From: Anarhynchus alexandrinus
Lineage: Eukaryota; Chordata; Aves; Charadriiformes; Charadriidae
DNA length: 64,000 nt
Assembly: GCA_008711295.1 (NCBI GenBank)
Contig: VUYV01000088.1
Coordinates: forward strand, 1,330,096-1,394,095
Direction: 5' to 3'
In this document: in pieces, positions 52,101 through 64,000 of the stretch
Numbering within the stretch: the stretch's first letter is position 1
How the letters are laid out: each line of letters opens with the position of its first letter
Made by a program: the position numbers and the translations under genes
The notes under the pieces: model-generated
The model's database searches: none
Told to the model about the DNA's origin: nothing
Seen by the model: only the letters and a program-made list of their open reading frames with translations

Positions 52101-53519
52101 GAGACCACCAACATTTTTGCACACTTTGCTTCTAATTTTTAATTAGAATAAATATTTTTATGTTCATAAGAATGTTTCCTTGAAAAAAGGATGTGTTTTC
52201 CAAAGAAGAATGCAGGAATTAAAAAGTATTCCCTCCCACTCCAATCCGAAATGATCTCTTCCTGACTGGGGACTACAAGTCATAATTTCAGTTATTATTA
52301 GCACGGTTATCGTATCAAATGGCAGTGTGGTACAAAATTCATTGCTGCCACTTTTTAATCTGATATTGATGATGCATATAAAGCCAGATAATTTCACCCC
52401 CAATAATATGATACAAAGCTGTTACTGCATGAGTCAGTTTCCAGTAATGAAGGATAAAAATATACTGGAATTCACTATATAAAAATATTAGGGCTGTAAT
52501 ACACTTCTCAGGATAGCCAAGATCTACCTCCCTTGTTAAATTAAAATGCTCTTTTGTTGTTGCTCATCATTAAATGTGTTGAATACTGTGTTCTTACCTG
52601 GAGGATTGTGGGAAGCTTGTAATATTTATAAAGGGAAGAGCCACTCATCTAAGGGCCATTTCTGTTGTATGTATTATTTATTTCCTGATCTATCCCCTCC
52701 CATGTTCACTGTCTTTAAGAACTATGATTAATAAAACATTCCATGCTGAACAGTGTGGGTTATATTCCCAAATATATATATTCAGGCCATTTCTATTAAA
52801 ATGTCACAGGAGAGATTTTTCATCACAAAAATGTATGTATTCTCTATTAATCCATTCATTTTACGTTTATTTTTCAGAATAATTATTCTATTTCTCTACA
52901 TGACCAGTTTTCATCTGGGCATCCCAAAGGGATTTTATAACTGATGTAGACATACTTTGTTCTTTAACACATGTGAGAAGTAACTGTAGAAGAGAATTAA
53001 AGGGCGTGATTCAGGAAAAAAAATTTCTTCACTTTGTTATCTTGTTTTCTTAAACAATATTTAATTTATTATTAATGTATAAGAAAAAAGAGGAAAGAAT
53101 GTCATCAACTTCTTAACATATGGTGTAGTATATGAACAATGAAGTATACATTGTCTTCATTCAACTTTAATCAATATTCCAGTATATACGGGAACACTAT
53201 TGCCACAGAGACCTACATCAAAAGTCTTTATTGTGGCAACTCTCCTCTTTATATCCATTCATTGATGGGAATGTCACTGGGTGCTTTTAATCTCAGCTTC
53301 TGAAAAAGGTAATGCATTAGTCTTGGTTCAAGAGAACTAAAAAACCCCTAAATTTTGTACAGGAGAGAGGTCAAACTATGTAAATTTAAAGGTTTCGGGT
53401 TTTTTTATTTTTTTATTTAGATCTATCTTTCCCTCATATCAAGCCACCTTGTTCCTAATACAGCAACTTATTACTCATTTTCAGGCAATGTGCATATATT
53501 TTACAGACTATATGGCAAT
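49168..53519. other. Unique DNA, no gene found
   Basis: About 4.35 kb. Frames such as 49233-49589 (minus, 118 codons) show no recognisable domain. A complex AT-rich block at 52,230-52,430 is listed separately as a candidate conserved element. Confidence 0.5.
52230..52430. promoter_or_regulatory. Candidate conserved non-coding block
   Basis: Repeat-free sequence with words such as cagttattattagcac, tatcaaatggcag and tttaatctgatattgatgat, similar in texture to vertebrate non-coding enhancers. No conservation data are available here; the call rests on texture alone. Confidence 0.2.
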
Positions 53520-54158
53520 AATCATAGAATCATAATCATCGAATGGATAGTTGGAAAGGACCTTAAAGGTCATCTAGTTCCAACCCCCCTGCCATGGACA
53601 GGGACACCTCCCACTAGACCAGGTTGCTCAAAGCCCCATCCAGCCTGGCCTTGAACACTTCCTATATTGGGGCATCTCAACTTCTCTAGGCAATGTGTTC
53701 AAGTGTCTCACCACCCTCACCATAAAGAATTTTTACCTAATATCTAATCTAAATCTACCCTTTTTCAGTTTGAAACCATTACCCCTTGTCCTGTCACTAT
53801 ACTCTCTGACAAAGAGTCCCTCCTGATCTTTCCTGTAGGCTCCCTTTAAGCACTGGAAGGCTGCCGTTAGGTCTTCCTGGAGCCTTCTCTTCTCCAGGCT
53901 GAACAACCCCAGCTCTCTCAGCGTGTCCTCATAAGAGAGGTGCTCCAGCCCTCTGATCATCTTCGTGGCTCTCCTCTGGACTCGCTCAAACAGGTCCATG
54001 TCTTCTGTTGGGGGCCACAGAGCTGGAAGCAGTACTCAGGCAGAGTGTCACCAGAGCAGAGGGGCAGGATCACCTCCCTTGACCTGCTGGCCATGCTTCT
54101 TTTGATGCAGCACAGGATACAGTTGGCTTTCTGGGCTGCAAGCGTACATTGCTGGCTC
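53520..54158 (-). mobile_element. CR1 LINE, 5'-truncated, about 640 bp
   Basis: A minus-strand CR1. The left edge has a disturbed reiteration (atcatagaatcataatcatc). The 3' region contains cccctgccatggacagggac and ccactagaccaggttgctc. The minus frame 53999-53733 is open for 88 codons: [60 protein letters not shown]. Earlier and later parts are frameshifted. The 5' end at ctgggctgcaagcgtacatt ([16 protein letters not shown] region) is truncated near 54,158. Inactive. Confidence 0.93.
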
Positions 54159-57144
54159 TAAGAGTAGAGCTAAGAGTATTGATTGTGTTTATTTTCCGTT
54201 TGTGTCACAGGAACAGCTAATGGCCCCAGAGCCTTCTTTTTGTGGCAGCACCACACCAGCAACGTATGGTTCCTGATCATCAGAATGTAGATCCTAAGGC
54301 TAGGGAAAAAAGCAGGTGAAACAGAAGGATGGTGAATTAACTGTAAAATAAAAAAAAATATTATTTTATTCCTACTAATACCAATGAAAAAGCCTTCTAC
54401 TGCCTTCAGTGAGGCCAGTCATGTACATTAACTTATGTGTAAGTAGTCATGATACCCGAGGTAGACCGTAACATCCCAGATAAGCTCAAAAGGGCCAGTG
54501 CACGTGGTCTTAACACACTTTTGAATGCAAATTTATTCTCAGACAGTTTAATTAAGTTAATTTTCAATCTTGATTTTTAATTGAAATCTTCAGTCTTGAG
54601 TCAATCCTCAATTCAAGCAGGATATCAAACACCATAAGGGGAAACAGGTTGAGAGAGAACAGCTGCACTGGGCCTCCAGTCTGAAGCGTGATTCTCTTCT
54701 TAAACAGGATGTTACTACAGACCCAGCTTTGACCTCCAACATCACTTGCTTAGGAGAAGTGCACAGCACTTTCTCCAAATGATCAAGAAAAAGAAGTGCT
54801 AAGAACCGCAACCCCTTCAAGACAAATTTCAGTGAACGGGAAACTCTGTCCTCCTGGAAATAGAAGCCTCGAGCTACATACTTCAAATCACTACTGACGT
54901 ACGAGCATCTTGCTCCTTTTCTCTGTTAAATTGTTAAGTCTCTGAGATCTTAAAAGTTAATCACAAATTATTACATCAGTGCAGGAAGGGCATAATTTGA
55001 CACGTAGACAGGTGCCAGGTTACAGTTCTAACCTGAATGATACTATACAAAAGTCATGACCAGGAATAAATATTGACTCTCTCAACTTTTCACCTGATCT
55101 CAGTAAGAGTTACACATATAAAAGGACTGCAAGACTTGACATAGCATTGCAGGGTTGAACATAAGATAAGCAAAAAGCTCGTTGTCATGATAAGTAAGTA
55201 TGTGGCACAGAAAAGGGACTGCCTGTTAAATACAGTAGGAACGAGATAGGATCAGGACACCAGTGTCTAGAACTCTTAGCAGAACAGAGAAGTTATTTGA
55301 CTGGCTCATCCCAGGAGCTAAATTGGGTGGACATTATCAATTCTGTTGCAAGCAAGAGTGTAAAGACATAGAGGTGACTCACAAAGCCTAAGGAAAACAA
55401 GGAACTCCTTCGAAAACACTAGCTCAATCTTTTTCCTCCTCAGTGGTAGAAGTGGAGAATATTTCTAGGGAGAGGAATCGGTTTTCTTAGTAAACTAGTG
55501 TGTGGGTGTAGGTTCATCTTCAAGAGTGTGGATGTGTTCCTCTGTTACAGATTAATATGCTGACAACAAGTTAAGTATTTAACCTGTTCACAAGTTCTCT
55601 AACACATACAGCTTAGGTATCTTCTTCTATAGTCTAACAGCAGACCTCTTTTACAGGTCTAAAGATTGTAAAAAAAGGGGTGATGACTTTGTAAAGTTAA
55701 GTATTCTCTTAAATGATCCTTCAGGATCATCCTATTGGTCCCATTTTGAAAAAAACCCCATAAGCTCTAGTTAACTTTTCTACGATTCTCCATTAGGGTT
55801 TTTTTGTTTGTTTGTTTTTTCTTTTTTTCTCTTTATGGACAATGCTAGAAAGATTTGAGAAGTGCATATTAGATTCCGGATGCTTAACCTGATTCATAAA
55901 AGGGATTTCATTTAAAGAACATACTTTTGTTAGTCTTTTTTTGACTTACTGACTGAGTGACTGGTAAATTCTCCTATCACAGAATTTCAAGTGGAAACTA
56001 CTAGAAAAAAAACAGCACTCTGCCTTTGCACATTTTGAACTCCAATACTTGTCTAACAGATCTTTTGCTATTCAGACTTTTATAGAGGCAGCTCTGTTTC
56101 AGCCGTAATATTTTGCCTGATTGTTTGTGACATTCATTTCTAGAATTCAGAATAGCATGATACACCTAATATTCTGGGTTTGTGCTCAACTCTATTATAA
56201 AATTCAGACTGTCTGCTTATGAGAGACACTCATTAAGGAGGGGTTTATGATTTAGCATTGCAATTACAATCTCTCAGGGAGCTTGTTTGGCCCTTCCAAG
56301 GAAATACGGCCTGGTTAAAAAATTATGTTAAGGCAGGAATGTGAGTGCAGCAGTGTCTGTAGCTGTGAAATACCCAAACCTGCCTGAGTGGCATTAGTCC
56401 CAGACCAGAAAAGCTAAAAAGAAAGGTGATCATTACCCAGGTTAATTGCAAAAGGACTTTTGGGAAAAAAAAAATCAGCTTGAAAAAATGTATAACCAAA
56501 TATAATTTTTTTTTTTTCACAGTAGGGAGGAATAATGAGTGAGAGACAGACAGAAAGAAATAGAAAAGCAGTAAAAATCTGGTTTCATACTGCCAGAAGT
56601 CATCCCATGGAATCACTGGCCTGCCCAGGCCAGGTTGAGCATCCTCCCCTGGGATGCCATGAGGATCCTGCACCTGGACGGCAAAGGGCAGCTGGGGGTA
56701 GCAAGAAGGGACCCTCGGGTGTGCGTGTGCGACCTGGTGGGCATTTCTTCCCCACGTGTTCATTGAGGGTTGCAGCGAGCAGCATGGACACATGTACAGC
56801 TGGAGCATCTGCATCTCCCACAGAAGGGGGATGTAAGTAGGGGCTAAAAACCCTGGAGAGGGTGCTTGTGCCCAAAACCCACACAATTTGTGAGGGATGT
56901 GAGTGTGTGCATGTAAATATGAGCTTGTGCATGTTTGGGTGTAATTAATTTTTTTTTGAGCTTAGTTACAGAAGAGTGTTTAGAAATTTGTAGTTGGGTA
57001 TTCGACAATTTTGACAGTGTCTAGTATTGCAGTTTATCTGCTGTATTGTCGATACTGATCCTGAATTTATAGTTTACTGAATGTTGGTTAGTTATGTGCT
57101 ATTACTAAATAAATAAACTACTTTGATCCTGGTTTGGTTCAAAC

Positions 57145-57182
57145 GACTTGAACTGGGACATTTGACTTGAACTGGGAAATTT
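57145..57182. repeat. 19-bp tandem duplication
   Basis: Two adjacent 19-bp units sharing gacttgaactggga and differing by about one base. Confidence 0.8.
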
Positions 57183-57639
57183 TTCACTGTGACACAAACC
57201 CGGTTTACTTTTTAAGTAGCAACTTGAAAATATGAATAGGAACTTCTTATTACATAAATCTTGAGGACACATTGGGTAACAACATTGTTTAAATGCTAAA
57301 CTAATCACAAGCACAGTTTGGAATCTTTAAAATTATTAAAAACCAGAATACAAGTCAGCAAGGTTGAAGATACCTCCATGACCTGAAGGCAAAAAACACA
57401 TCAGAGTTATTAAGCCAGAACTAACAATGTCATGGTGCTATTTGAACTGAAAAGTCATTCTAAGCTTTCTCCTCCTGGGAACTGATCCCTATCACTTTCT
57501 ATCAGATTGCTGTTATGATAAGACTACGCAAGTAATAGCCCAGGAATAGCAGGCTCTAAACATTTACATACTTTATCAAGAGTGCTGATCACAGAGACAC
57601 GCTCCTTAACCAAACAATAAAACAGAGGAGGAAAAAGGC

Positions 57640-57960
57640 TGATCTCTTTTGCATATTGTCATTCTTGCTTTAACTCATTTGTCCATAAAAATATCTGTGT
57701 GATAGAGAATGCCAGATGATGATAATGAATAAGCACAAACCACTGACTAAAAGACAAATTGTGTTCACTCAGCAGACCAGGCTGCTTTTAATTTTTTTTG
57801 GTCAATTATTTCAATGTACTGCAAGAAAGGACATCAGATATGTGGCCATACAGCCGTGATTTTTTTCCATTAAATATGCAAATGGATTATTATCATATGT
57901 CATAAACCGCACATCATCTTCAGCACAAATATGAACATGGTACTGCAAAGGACTTCATAG
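57640..57960. promoter_or_regulatory. Candidate conserved non-coding block
   Basis: Repeat-free sequence with a perfect octamer ATGCAAAT at 57876-57883 next to ATGGATTATTATC, a TTTGCAT at 57648-57654 and several ATTA cores. It resembles POU/homeodomain enhancers. This is an inference from motifs only. Confidence 0.25.
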
Positions 57961-58039
57961 ATTAATGAGTTCAGTCTCTGCTTTTATAGGCAATTATGTT
58001 ACACATCCCATTTTATAAACTAATCAAACTTTAAAATTA

Positions 58040-59790
58040 ATTAAGCTTTTTGCCCCTCTTGTATTGGACACTTTTCCAGACTCCTGGTTCTCAGAAACCT
58101 TCTTTTCATTTCCAACATAATTTTTATTTAGTTCCAGTTTATTTCCATTTATTCTTGCACCAAGTAGCCTTCCCCCTCTTGGATGTTTATCATCACTGAT
58201 ATATTTACAGAAAGCTAGCAAAATCCCTACTTAGCCTTCACTTTGCAAGGCTAACAAGCCAAGCTGTTTCAGTTTCTTTTAACAAGAGAAGTTTTTCATT
58301 TCCTAGTCATTCCTGCGTACCCTACTCTGCACTTAATCTAGTCTGAGTTTTACTCCTGTGAGATACAGGGATTATCTCACTTGGGACATCCAAGGATGTT
58401 CTTTGCCCTTTTTTCTTGGCTACATCATATTGGTGATAGTTGGTCTGTGATCAGTCACTTCTACAAGGTCTATCCCTCTATCATTACCATCTCATGAAAT
58501 CCCAGTTTACAGCAAAATTGTTATTATTTCAACAGTGCATGGCTTTGTATTTTGTATTTCTGAATTTCATCTCATCCCTGTTATTCTAGTCCTCGGGGCC
58601 ATCTCTCATCTCTTCCTTTCTGTGCAATAGAAAAATATTCCTTTGTATTAATGATGACTCAAAAACTCACAATGTCAGTAAATTTTATGAGTATCTCCCC
58701 CAGTTCTTTGCTGAGGGAACTAATGAAACCCTTAAATGCAACTGAAGTTATTTCTGCTTAATATTTTCCCTCTTTATTACAATTCAAACATATACCTTCT
58801 ATTCTACTGTTCTTCACTTTCTAGTATAACTCTTTTATTTTCTTTTTGGCACTTTCTAGTATAACTCTTTATTTTCTTTTTGGCATTGTGTCAAATACTT
58901 TGCTGAAATCCATATATATTAGAGCTACCATCTTTTCATTTGACTACCAAATCTCTTTCAATAGAGTGTCTGGCATGATCTATTTTTGCTAACCTAGCTT
59001 TGTGCATGATTTTATATTCCACTTGCCATACTCTCTGTGTATTTTTAAATAAAGAATTCTAAATCCTTCTTTATAATGAATATTAGATTAACAAGCTTGT
59101 AGTGGTTTAAATCACTTCCCCCTCCTGCCTTCTTAAATGTATTTGTTAATTTGCTATTCTCAAATAATGTGTTACATTTATCTTGCTAGATTTATTCAAA
59201 ATACTTGCTCCTGGGCCTGTAATTTCATGTCCCACTTCTTTCATAAATGGGGGTTAGTTATCCAGCCTCCCCCCCAACCTGAACACATTCAACCCTGTTA
59301 ATTTTACTTCTCTCTTCGCTCTATTTCTTTCCTCATTTTCTTACCCTTTTTATTGAGGAAGGAGACCTTTGCTATTTCTTTTAATAGTTTTACATGTCTA
59401 TCAGAACTTGCCTTTGGGAAACCTCTCTTTTACTCTCTACCTGTCATGTCTTCTGCAACACTGCTTTTATCAGGCCCTTTTTTTTTCTCATGTTTTCTAA
59501 TTTCTTGAGGTTATTTATCCAGTTAATTCCTTAAGTTTATGTGTTTCCTACTTTTATTTGGAATATTTTTGTCACTGAATTTTTAAAATTCCAAGTCTCT
59601 ATTGTACTTTAGTTTCTGAGCTCTTCAGTCCAACTAATTCTACTAGTTCCCTTAGATTCTCAGAATTTTCATTTTTAATATCAGAAAACTTAAGTATGGG
59701 CCTACTTTTTAAGTTTTACATTCAGTGCAAATGAAATCAGCTTGATAACATTGATCCAATTGCGTTTTCTACGAACAGAATAGTTTACGG
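58040..59790 (-). mobile_element. Ancient CR1-like LINE, antisense, about 1.75 kb
   Basis: A long, heavily decayed CR1 read on the minus strand. Landmarks from left (3') to right (5'): the tail region (tttatttccatttattcttg, ctttgcaaggctaacaagcc), the VDHKL/MSxQC-like region near 58,410-58,480, the pre-catalytic region near 58,550-58,700, motif A at 58890-58911 (minus strand reads MDFSKVFDT), the fingers region to about 59,270, and the endonuclease-RT linker to about 59,790 (ctagttcccttagattctca). Order and spacing match old sauropsid CR1s. Every frame has stops. It is the longest and among the oldest copies in the window. Edges are approximate. Confidence 0.78.
58816..58884. repeat. 35-bp tandem duplication inside the ancient CR1
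   Basis: Units 58816-58850 and 58851-58884 are identical except for one missing T in a T run (actttctagtataactc...ttttctttttggc). The near-identity means the duplication is far younger than the CR1 that contains it. Confidence 0.93.
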
Positions 59791-60286
59791 TGTTCTTTCA
59801 TACCATAATCAGTTAAAATAAATCAGCTGTTAAGGGCCAAGGGCTATTAGAGAAGATAATCTGCTAATTTTCACATTCAGGAACAATCAGAATTTATCAT
59901 TATTAGTAGCATTTGGTTTCGAGTTCATATCTGGAAACTAAAGTCTCGCAAAACAACGCAATTCATATAAACATTTGTGTATATTTAAATTAATGATGAC
60001 ACTAAAATACTACCAGAGGCAAAATATGTGAACTCAGGGAAAAAATCTCCTATATAACTTTAGACACTACATCTGGCACAGGTCTGGCCAACTCAGAGTG
60101 TGGGAAGATGAGTTTCTGTCTATCTGCACCTGTGAATAAAATCATACTTTTTATTTTACTGGTACTGCTACAGTGGTTTCTTTCTACCTGTATCTGACCT
60201 CAAGGATTAAGAAGAGTCTGTCAGAAATAATATAACAAAATATTTTTGCCATGGCTCCCTGAGATAATTTTCACCTAAGCATATAC

Positions 60287-60311
60287 TTTTTTTTTTTTTT
60301 TTCCCCAGATN
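60287..60311. repeat. Poly-T16 followed by CCCCAG and an assembly N
   Basis: A T16 run, then ccccagat and N. It looks like a strong 3' splice acceptor (pyrimidine tract plus AG), but no coding exon follows. Confidence 0.7.
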
Positions 60312-63300
60312 GGAGTTCCTAATTCAACCTCCTGGATCTGATCAGAGAATATACAGCCCACCTTGACTACTGGTCACCTGTATGACAGCAGCTTAAAGCT
60401 GGTTGGTGTGACCATTCTACTTTAAAATGCAATGAAAATTGAGTTTAATTTAAATCCATGTCTCAAGCAGATCCAGGCAATCTATCATGCAAAAGTGGAT
60501 CTTCAGGAAAAATCTAAACAGAAAGAACGGGGACTCCACAAATTATAAGTATGGTGTGGCAAAGTCCCGAGCTCCTTGACCAGGAGACTTGTTAAGATAA
60601 ATTTATTATAATAATTGGCATTTTTCACCTTCATATATTTATTTTGTTGCGAAATTGATGACAGATGAACTATAGTGGTTAACAAAATGGCACAAAATAG
60701 CGAGGATCTCCCTGATGAGATAATAATTACATGAGCACTCCTATAAAAATCTAAAATAATGTCATTGCAGAAATGTACTTTTGTGTTTACTCTTCAGCAC
60801 AATGAAGAAGCAATATGGTCATGCCATCACTCCTACTGAATGCCTCAGGAAAACAAAAAAAACCTTACATCATTACCAGACACCAATGTTATATTTTCTT
60901 GCCTACAAAAGAGGCTGATTAAACTTTATTTTTGTTCAATTTCCACATGTATTTCCCAGTTTAGAAAGCACCAATCATGCAACGGAAGAAAATGGGGAAT
61001 ATATTAGGTCCCAGAGTTAGGAAACATGTACAACAATAACTACCTAAGAGTCAGTAAGAAAACCTTCATCAAAGATTTCACTGGAAGTTGTCCACAAAGA
61101 AATTTCTACCTTTCTCTGAGATGTGCAAGAATGGGAATTACTGAATAGTGTGTTTTTATGGTTCAGTGTGGCAGCTCACGAGTTTCTACTTTTATGTAAA
61201 TGTAAAGTTAATACTTTTTAAATAATAAGCCTAAGGAAAGGCAGCACATTTTCTGTGAAAGGTTATTCCAATTTGAAAATAAGAAACTTTTCTTTTTGTG
61301 TTTCGCCCATACAATTATTCACTTGAGCAAGTTTATTAAGTAGAACATACGCTGAAACCACTAACTTGCATTTTTAAAGAATACTCATGGAAATCCTGAG
61401 CTGTTAAGTGAAAGTATTCTCCCTAGAAAACGGCTCACAAAAACTACATGCTTCATTTCGAGCTACAGAAACAAACACCGTGACCTCTGTGTAGTCACAG
61501 TAACCAGCATTTTGCATACCTACAATGACCTGCTCAAAAATCATCAGTCACACAAGAAATTGTTCTTTGGAGAAATCGTTATTGAGTGCAACTTTAAAAA
61601 ACACATTTTACTTTTACCTAATACTGCATGCTGAGACTTAACATTTATTGATAAGGATTTAGAGATATAAACGCATATAGTGCTTACTCACAAAATGACT
61701 GGCTCTCTCCCCTTTCACGAGTCATTTCTTCACTCCTGCATTTTTATTAATGTTTTAACACTTTTATCCGACACATTTTGATCTATTCATATGAAAAAAT
61801 TATAATAACATTTTAGTGGCTGCACCATTAAATCCTGAAATTCATTCAAATGTATTGTATAAATGCCTATAATAAAAATCTCCAAAATTAGAATGTAACA
61901 GATAAAATGAGTGTTACATGAATTTAAAAAATGTAATGAAATGCAGCTGAATCTCCTGTTAGATAATGTCTGAGCAGACAATGAATTCAGGCCAGTACTG
62001 CCACTTTTGTAAGCTCGTTGCATGCTCGAATATGGTCCTTGCTGCAGTCGTGAAAGTTTTTTTCCTGTAGGTTTTCAAAACATAAGCACATGCAAGCCTG
62101 CACTAATCTCATCCCTGTTGAAGTCAGTGGAGCTGAAACACGACCTCCAAGTGAAGCACTTAGCCAAATTTCCTCCCGAATAGTCTCTTCTTTAAGGATA
62201 AAATTAGGTTTACACCTCAAGGTTACATGCATGCATAAGTGCCCCTTTGAAAATTTATGTAGCTGCATTCCAAGAATTGGTCTTCACTGATGTAATCCTT
62301 ATCTTTTTCCTCAAGATATTTTTTTGGAAGAATTGCATAGACTGTTCAGATCTCTTCTGAAGCAGGAGGCAGTTTCATGGTGCGTCCCCTGGTGGGGGCA
62401 TCCCAGGGTGAGAAAGAGACTGCCTGTCAGCTGGCACTGCAACCATGGAATGAGATTTTTGGTGGGGTTTCTATAAGTCACAGAAAAATAAGGTGCAAAG
62501 GCAGAACCGACCTTCCCTACGATATTTTCAACAAGCTTTGTTTTCTAATTTTCTGCTGGTTTACTGTGTATACATATCCACATGTGCAGGACACTGTGTT
62601 AGTCATGATAGCATGTGAGGCAGAGGTTAGGAACAATCCTGACAAATTTGAATATTGTGTTACTATGCAGATATTTTATGTTGGCATTAGACTAATTACT
62701 ATAGAAAACTAAAAGCAAATTCTTCGGCATTGAATCTATCTGACTAGATATCTTCAGGACACAAAATGCAGCCAAGCCCTCAAATATAACTTTAAGAACT
62801 AAGGTATGAGGTTGACATAAGCACTGGTAAAGAAGAATTTCAAAATGAGAAGATGGCAAAAAGAAAGTAGAGTTGTTCAGTTTTACAAAACAGGGTACAA
62901 GAACCTACCTGATGAAGGTGTAAGAACAATGCAGTGATGCTTTAATGGAGGGTCCTTACAGTATCTTCTGATAATCACAGAGAGAAAAGTAGGGACAAAA
63001 GTCTGGTGAAGTCAACCACATTTACAATTGATAAAGCAGGTATTTCACAGAAGTAATGCACTGACTTGGGGAACTTGCTCACTGACTTCAAAGAAAAAGA
63101 TTCCATAGAATTGCAAAAGGTTTAGATGTTAATAAACCCAGAGAAATTTATGCTAAACAGAAAAACAGCTTATAAAAGGTAGCACGTTACAGATTGTAAG
63201 ACAGACACCAACTGCTTTATATCTGGATTTAAGACATAACATTCTCCAAGGACATAATACTGCCAAAGTATTCACTTGGGAACTCCATATGTTTTTCCTG

Positions 63301-63864
63301 AAATATGTGTTCCTGGTGACTGTGAAGTGAAATACAAAGACTAGTTAAAATAATCTGTGCTAATAGTTCTTTGCAATTCCTACATTTTTTATTTATTGCT
63401 TTAAACACTACTTCAGAAAGAAAAAAATCCAAACATGGCAGTATGACAAAGTGGTTGAGCTTCTACCTATCTCTGAACACGTGTTTAAATGTGCCCTAGG
63501 GTGGGAACTTCCTTCTGTAAAAATATCTCAGAATTTGAATCTCCTCACATGGTGAAATTCTAGCACTCCTGGTGTCAACCAGGAGTGTCACTGATTTCAG
63601 TGTTGGTAGAGTTTTACCCTCAAACTCTAACAACTGGCAACTGAAAAAATACTTGCTTGTCTTAAAAAAAAACAACTCTATTGTCAGCAGTTCATACTGG
63701 TTCATACTCTCTTCTGACCTGCCCTTTGTGAGTGAAATCTTTATTCTAGCCCACCAAATCACTCTTCTCTCAAATCCTTCCTGAGCACTCACTTGACTTT
63801 GGTGCTTACGAGAAATAAGTCAATAATGTTACAACGGTGATCTTTTTCTCTTCTTCTCTCTCTC

Positions 63865-63917
63865 TACGTATATGTACACATACATACATATGCATCTGTG
63901 CATATATACGTACACAT
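63865..63917. repeat. CA/TA alternating tract
   Basis: tacgtatatgtacacatac-type units, mostly alternating purine-pyrimidine, following a CT-rich stretch. Confidence 0.8.
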
Positions 63918-64000
63918 CAGTTATGTTATCTTCTTTGTTTCCAATGCGTCTTGTCTTATCTATGTGTGCCTTGTTTAGGTGTAAGCACCTTCTGATGACA

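Larger units (their letters stand above)
54159..58039. other. Unique DNA, no gene found
   Basis: About 3.9 kb. The 187-codon minus frame 56323-56886 overlaps a GC-rich stretch (56,590-56,890) and a poly-A/T tract, with other long frames on both strands; it is not called. A 19-bp tandem repeat lies at 57145-57182. Confidence 0.5.
59791..64000. other. Unique AT-rich DNA, no gene found
   Basis: About 4.2 kb. It contains poly-T at 60287-60302 followed by ccccag and an N at 60311, and an alternating CA/TA tract at 63865-63917. No frame has a recognisable domain. Confidence 0.5.

Noticed and set aside
56323..56886. 187-codon minus-strand ORF, the longest non-CR1 frame on that strand of the 54-58 kb region
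   Set aside because: It crosses a poly-A/T tract giving a KKKK run, overlaps other long frames on both strands in GC-rich DNA, and shows no recognisable domain.
63430..63490. MIR-like 5' word (cagtatgacaaagtggttgag)
   Set aside because: Only about 20 bp resembles the tRNA-related head of MIR, and the rest does not continue the match.
59791..64000. Possible further ancient LINE sequence to the right of the 58-59.8 kb CR1
   Set aside because: No ordered series of CR1 landmarks could be followed beyond about 59,790.
1..64000. CRISPR arrays, bacterial operons, tRNA or rRNA genes, novel defence or metabolic systems
   Set aside because: No regularly spaced repeats, no clusters of coding genes and no RNA gene signatures were seen. 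The sequence is a vertebrate gene-poor region.

Overview
The window looks like bird (Aves) nuclear DNA. It is AT-rich and gene-poor. It carries many 5'-truncated CR1 LINEs whose 3' ends show the avian-type 8-bp reiteration (ATTCTATG)n, plus one ERV-type LTR fragment. I cannot name the species. No host protein-coding exon, tRNA, rRNA or CRISPR could be supported. Every reading frame with recognisable homology is a CR1 ORF2 remnant, and all other long frames look like chance openings.

Layout: 1-7.2 kb is unique AT-rich DNA with one CR1 tail (about 1.47-1.74 kb, minus). A 1.2-kb CR1 with a decayed reverse transcriptase lies at 7.2-8.4 kb (plus), followed by a very old antisense CR1 at 9.2-10.35 kb. 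After 5 kb of unique sequence, 15.6-18.63 kb is a CR1 cluster of three plus-strand pieces of different ages. A relatively young CR1 lies at 22.67-23.38 kb (minus). The stretch 23.4-37.4 kb is unique sequence with several candidate conserved non-coding blocks. From 37.4 to 49.2 kb the structure is rearranged: a head-to-head CR1 pair (37.44-38.26), a CR1 broken by a poly-G/N tract (40.2-41.0), a CR1 ORF2 mid-piece, a CR1 nested within a CR1 (43.7-44.9), and a truncated LTR flanked by two near-identical 320-bp copies with an N between them (48.1-49.2). Another minus CR1 lies at 53.52-54.16 kb, and a 1.75-kb ancient antisense CR1 at 58.04-59.79 kb.

The regions tell one history: repeated CR1 insertion over a long time, with later small duplications and one ERV insertion. 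My CR1 coordinates sum to roughly 10-11 kb, about a sixth of the window. The most informative single locus is 48,126-49,167. There the LTR begins exactly where the duplicated flank stops matching, which suggests an insertion polymorphism recorded as an assembly join. Three of the four N characters lie at or beside such anomalies, and the fourth follows a poly-T tract.
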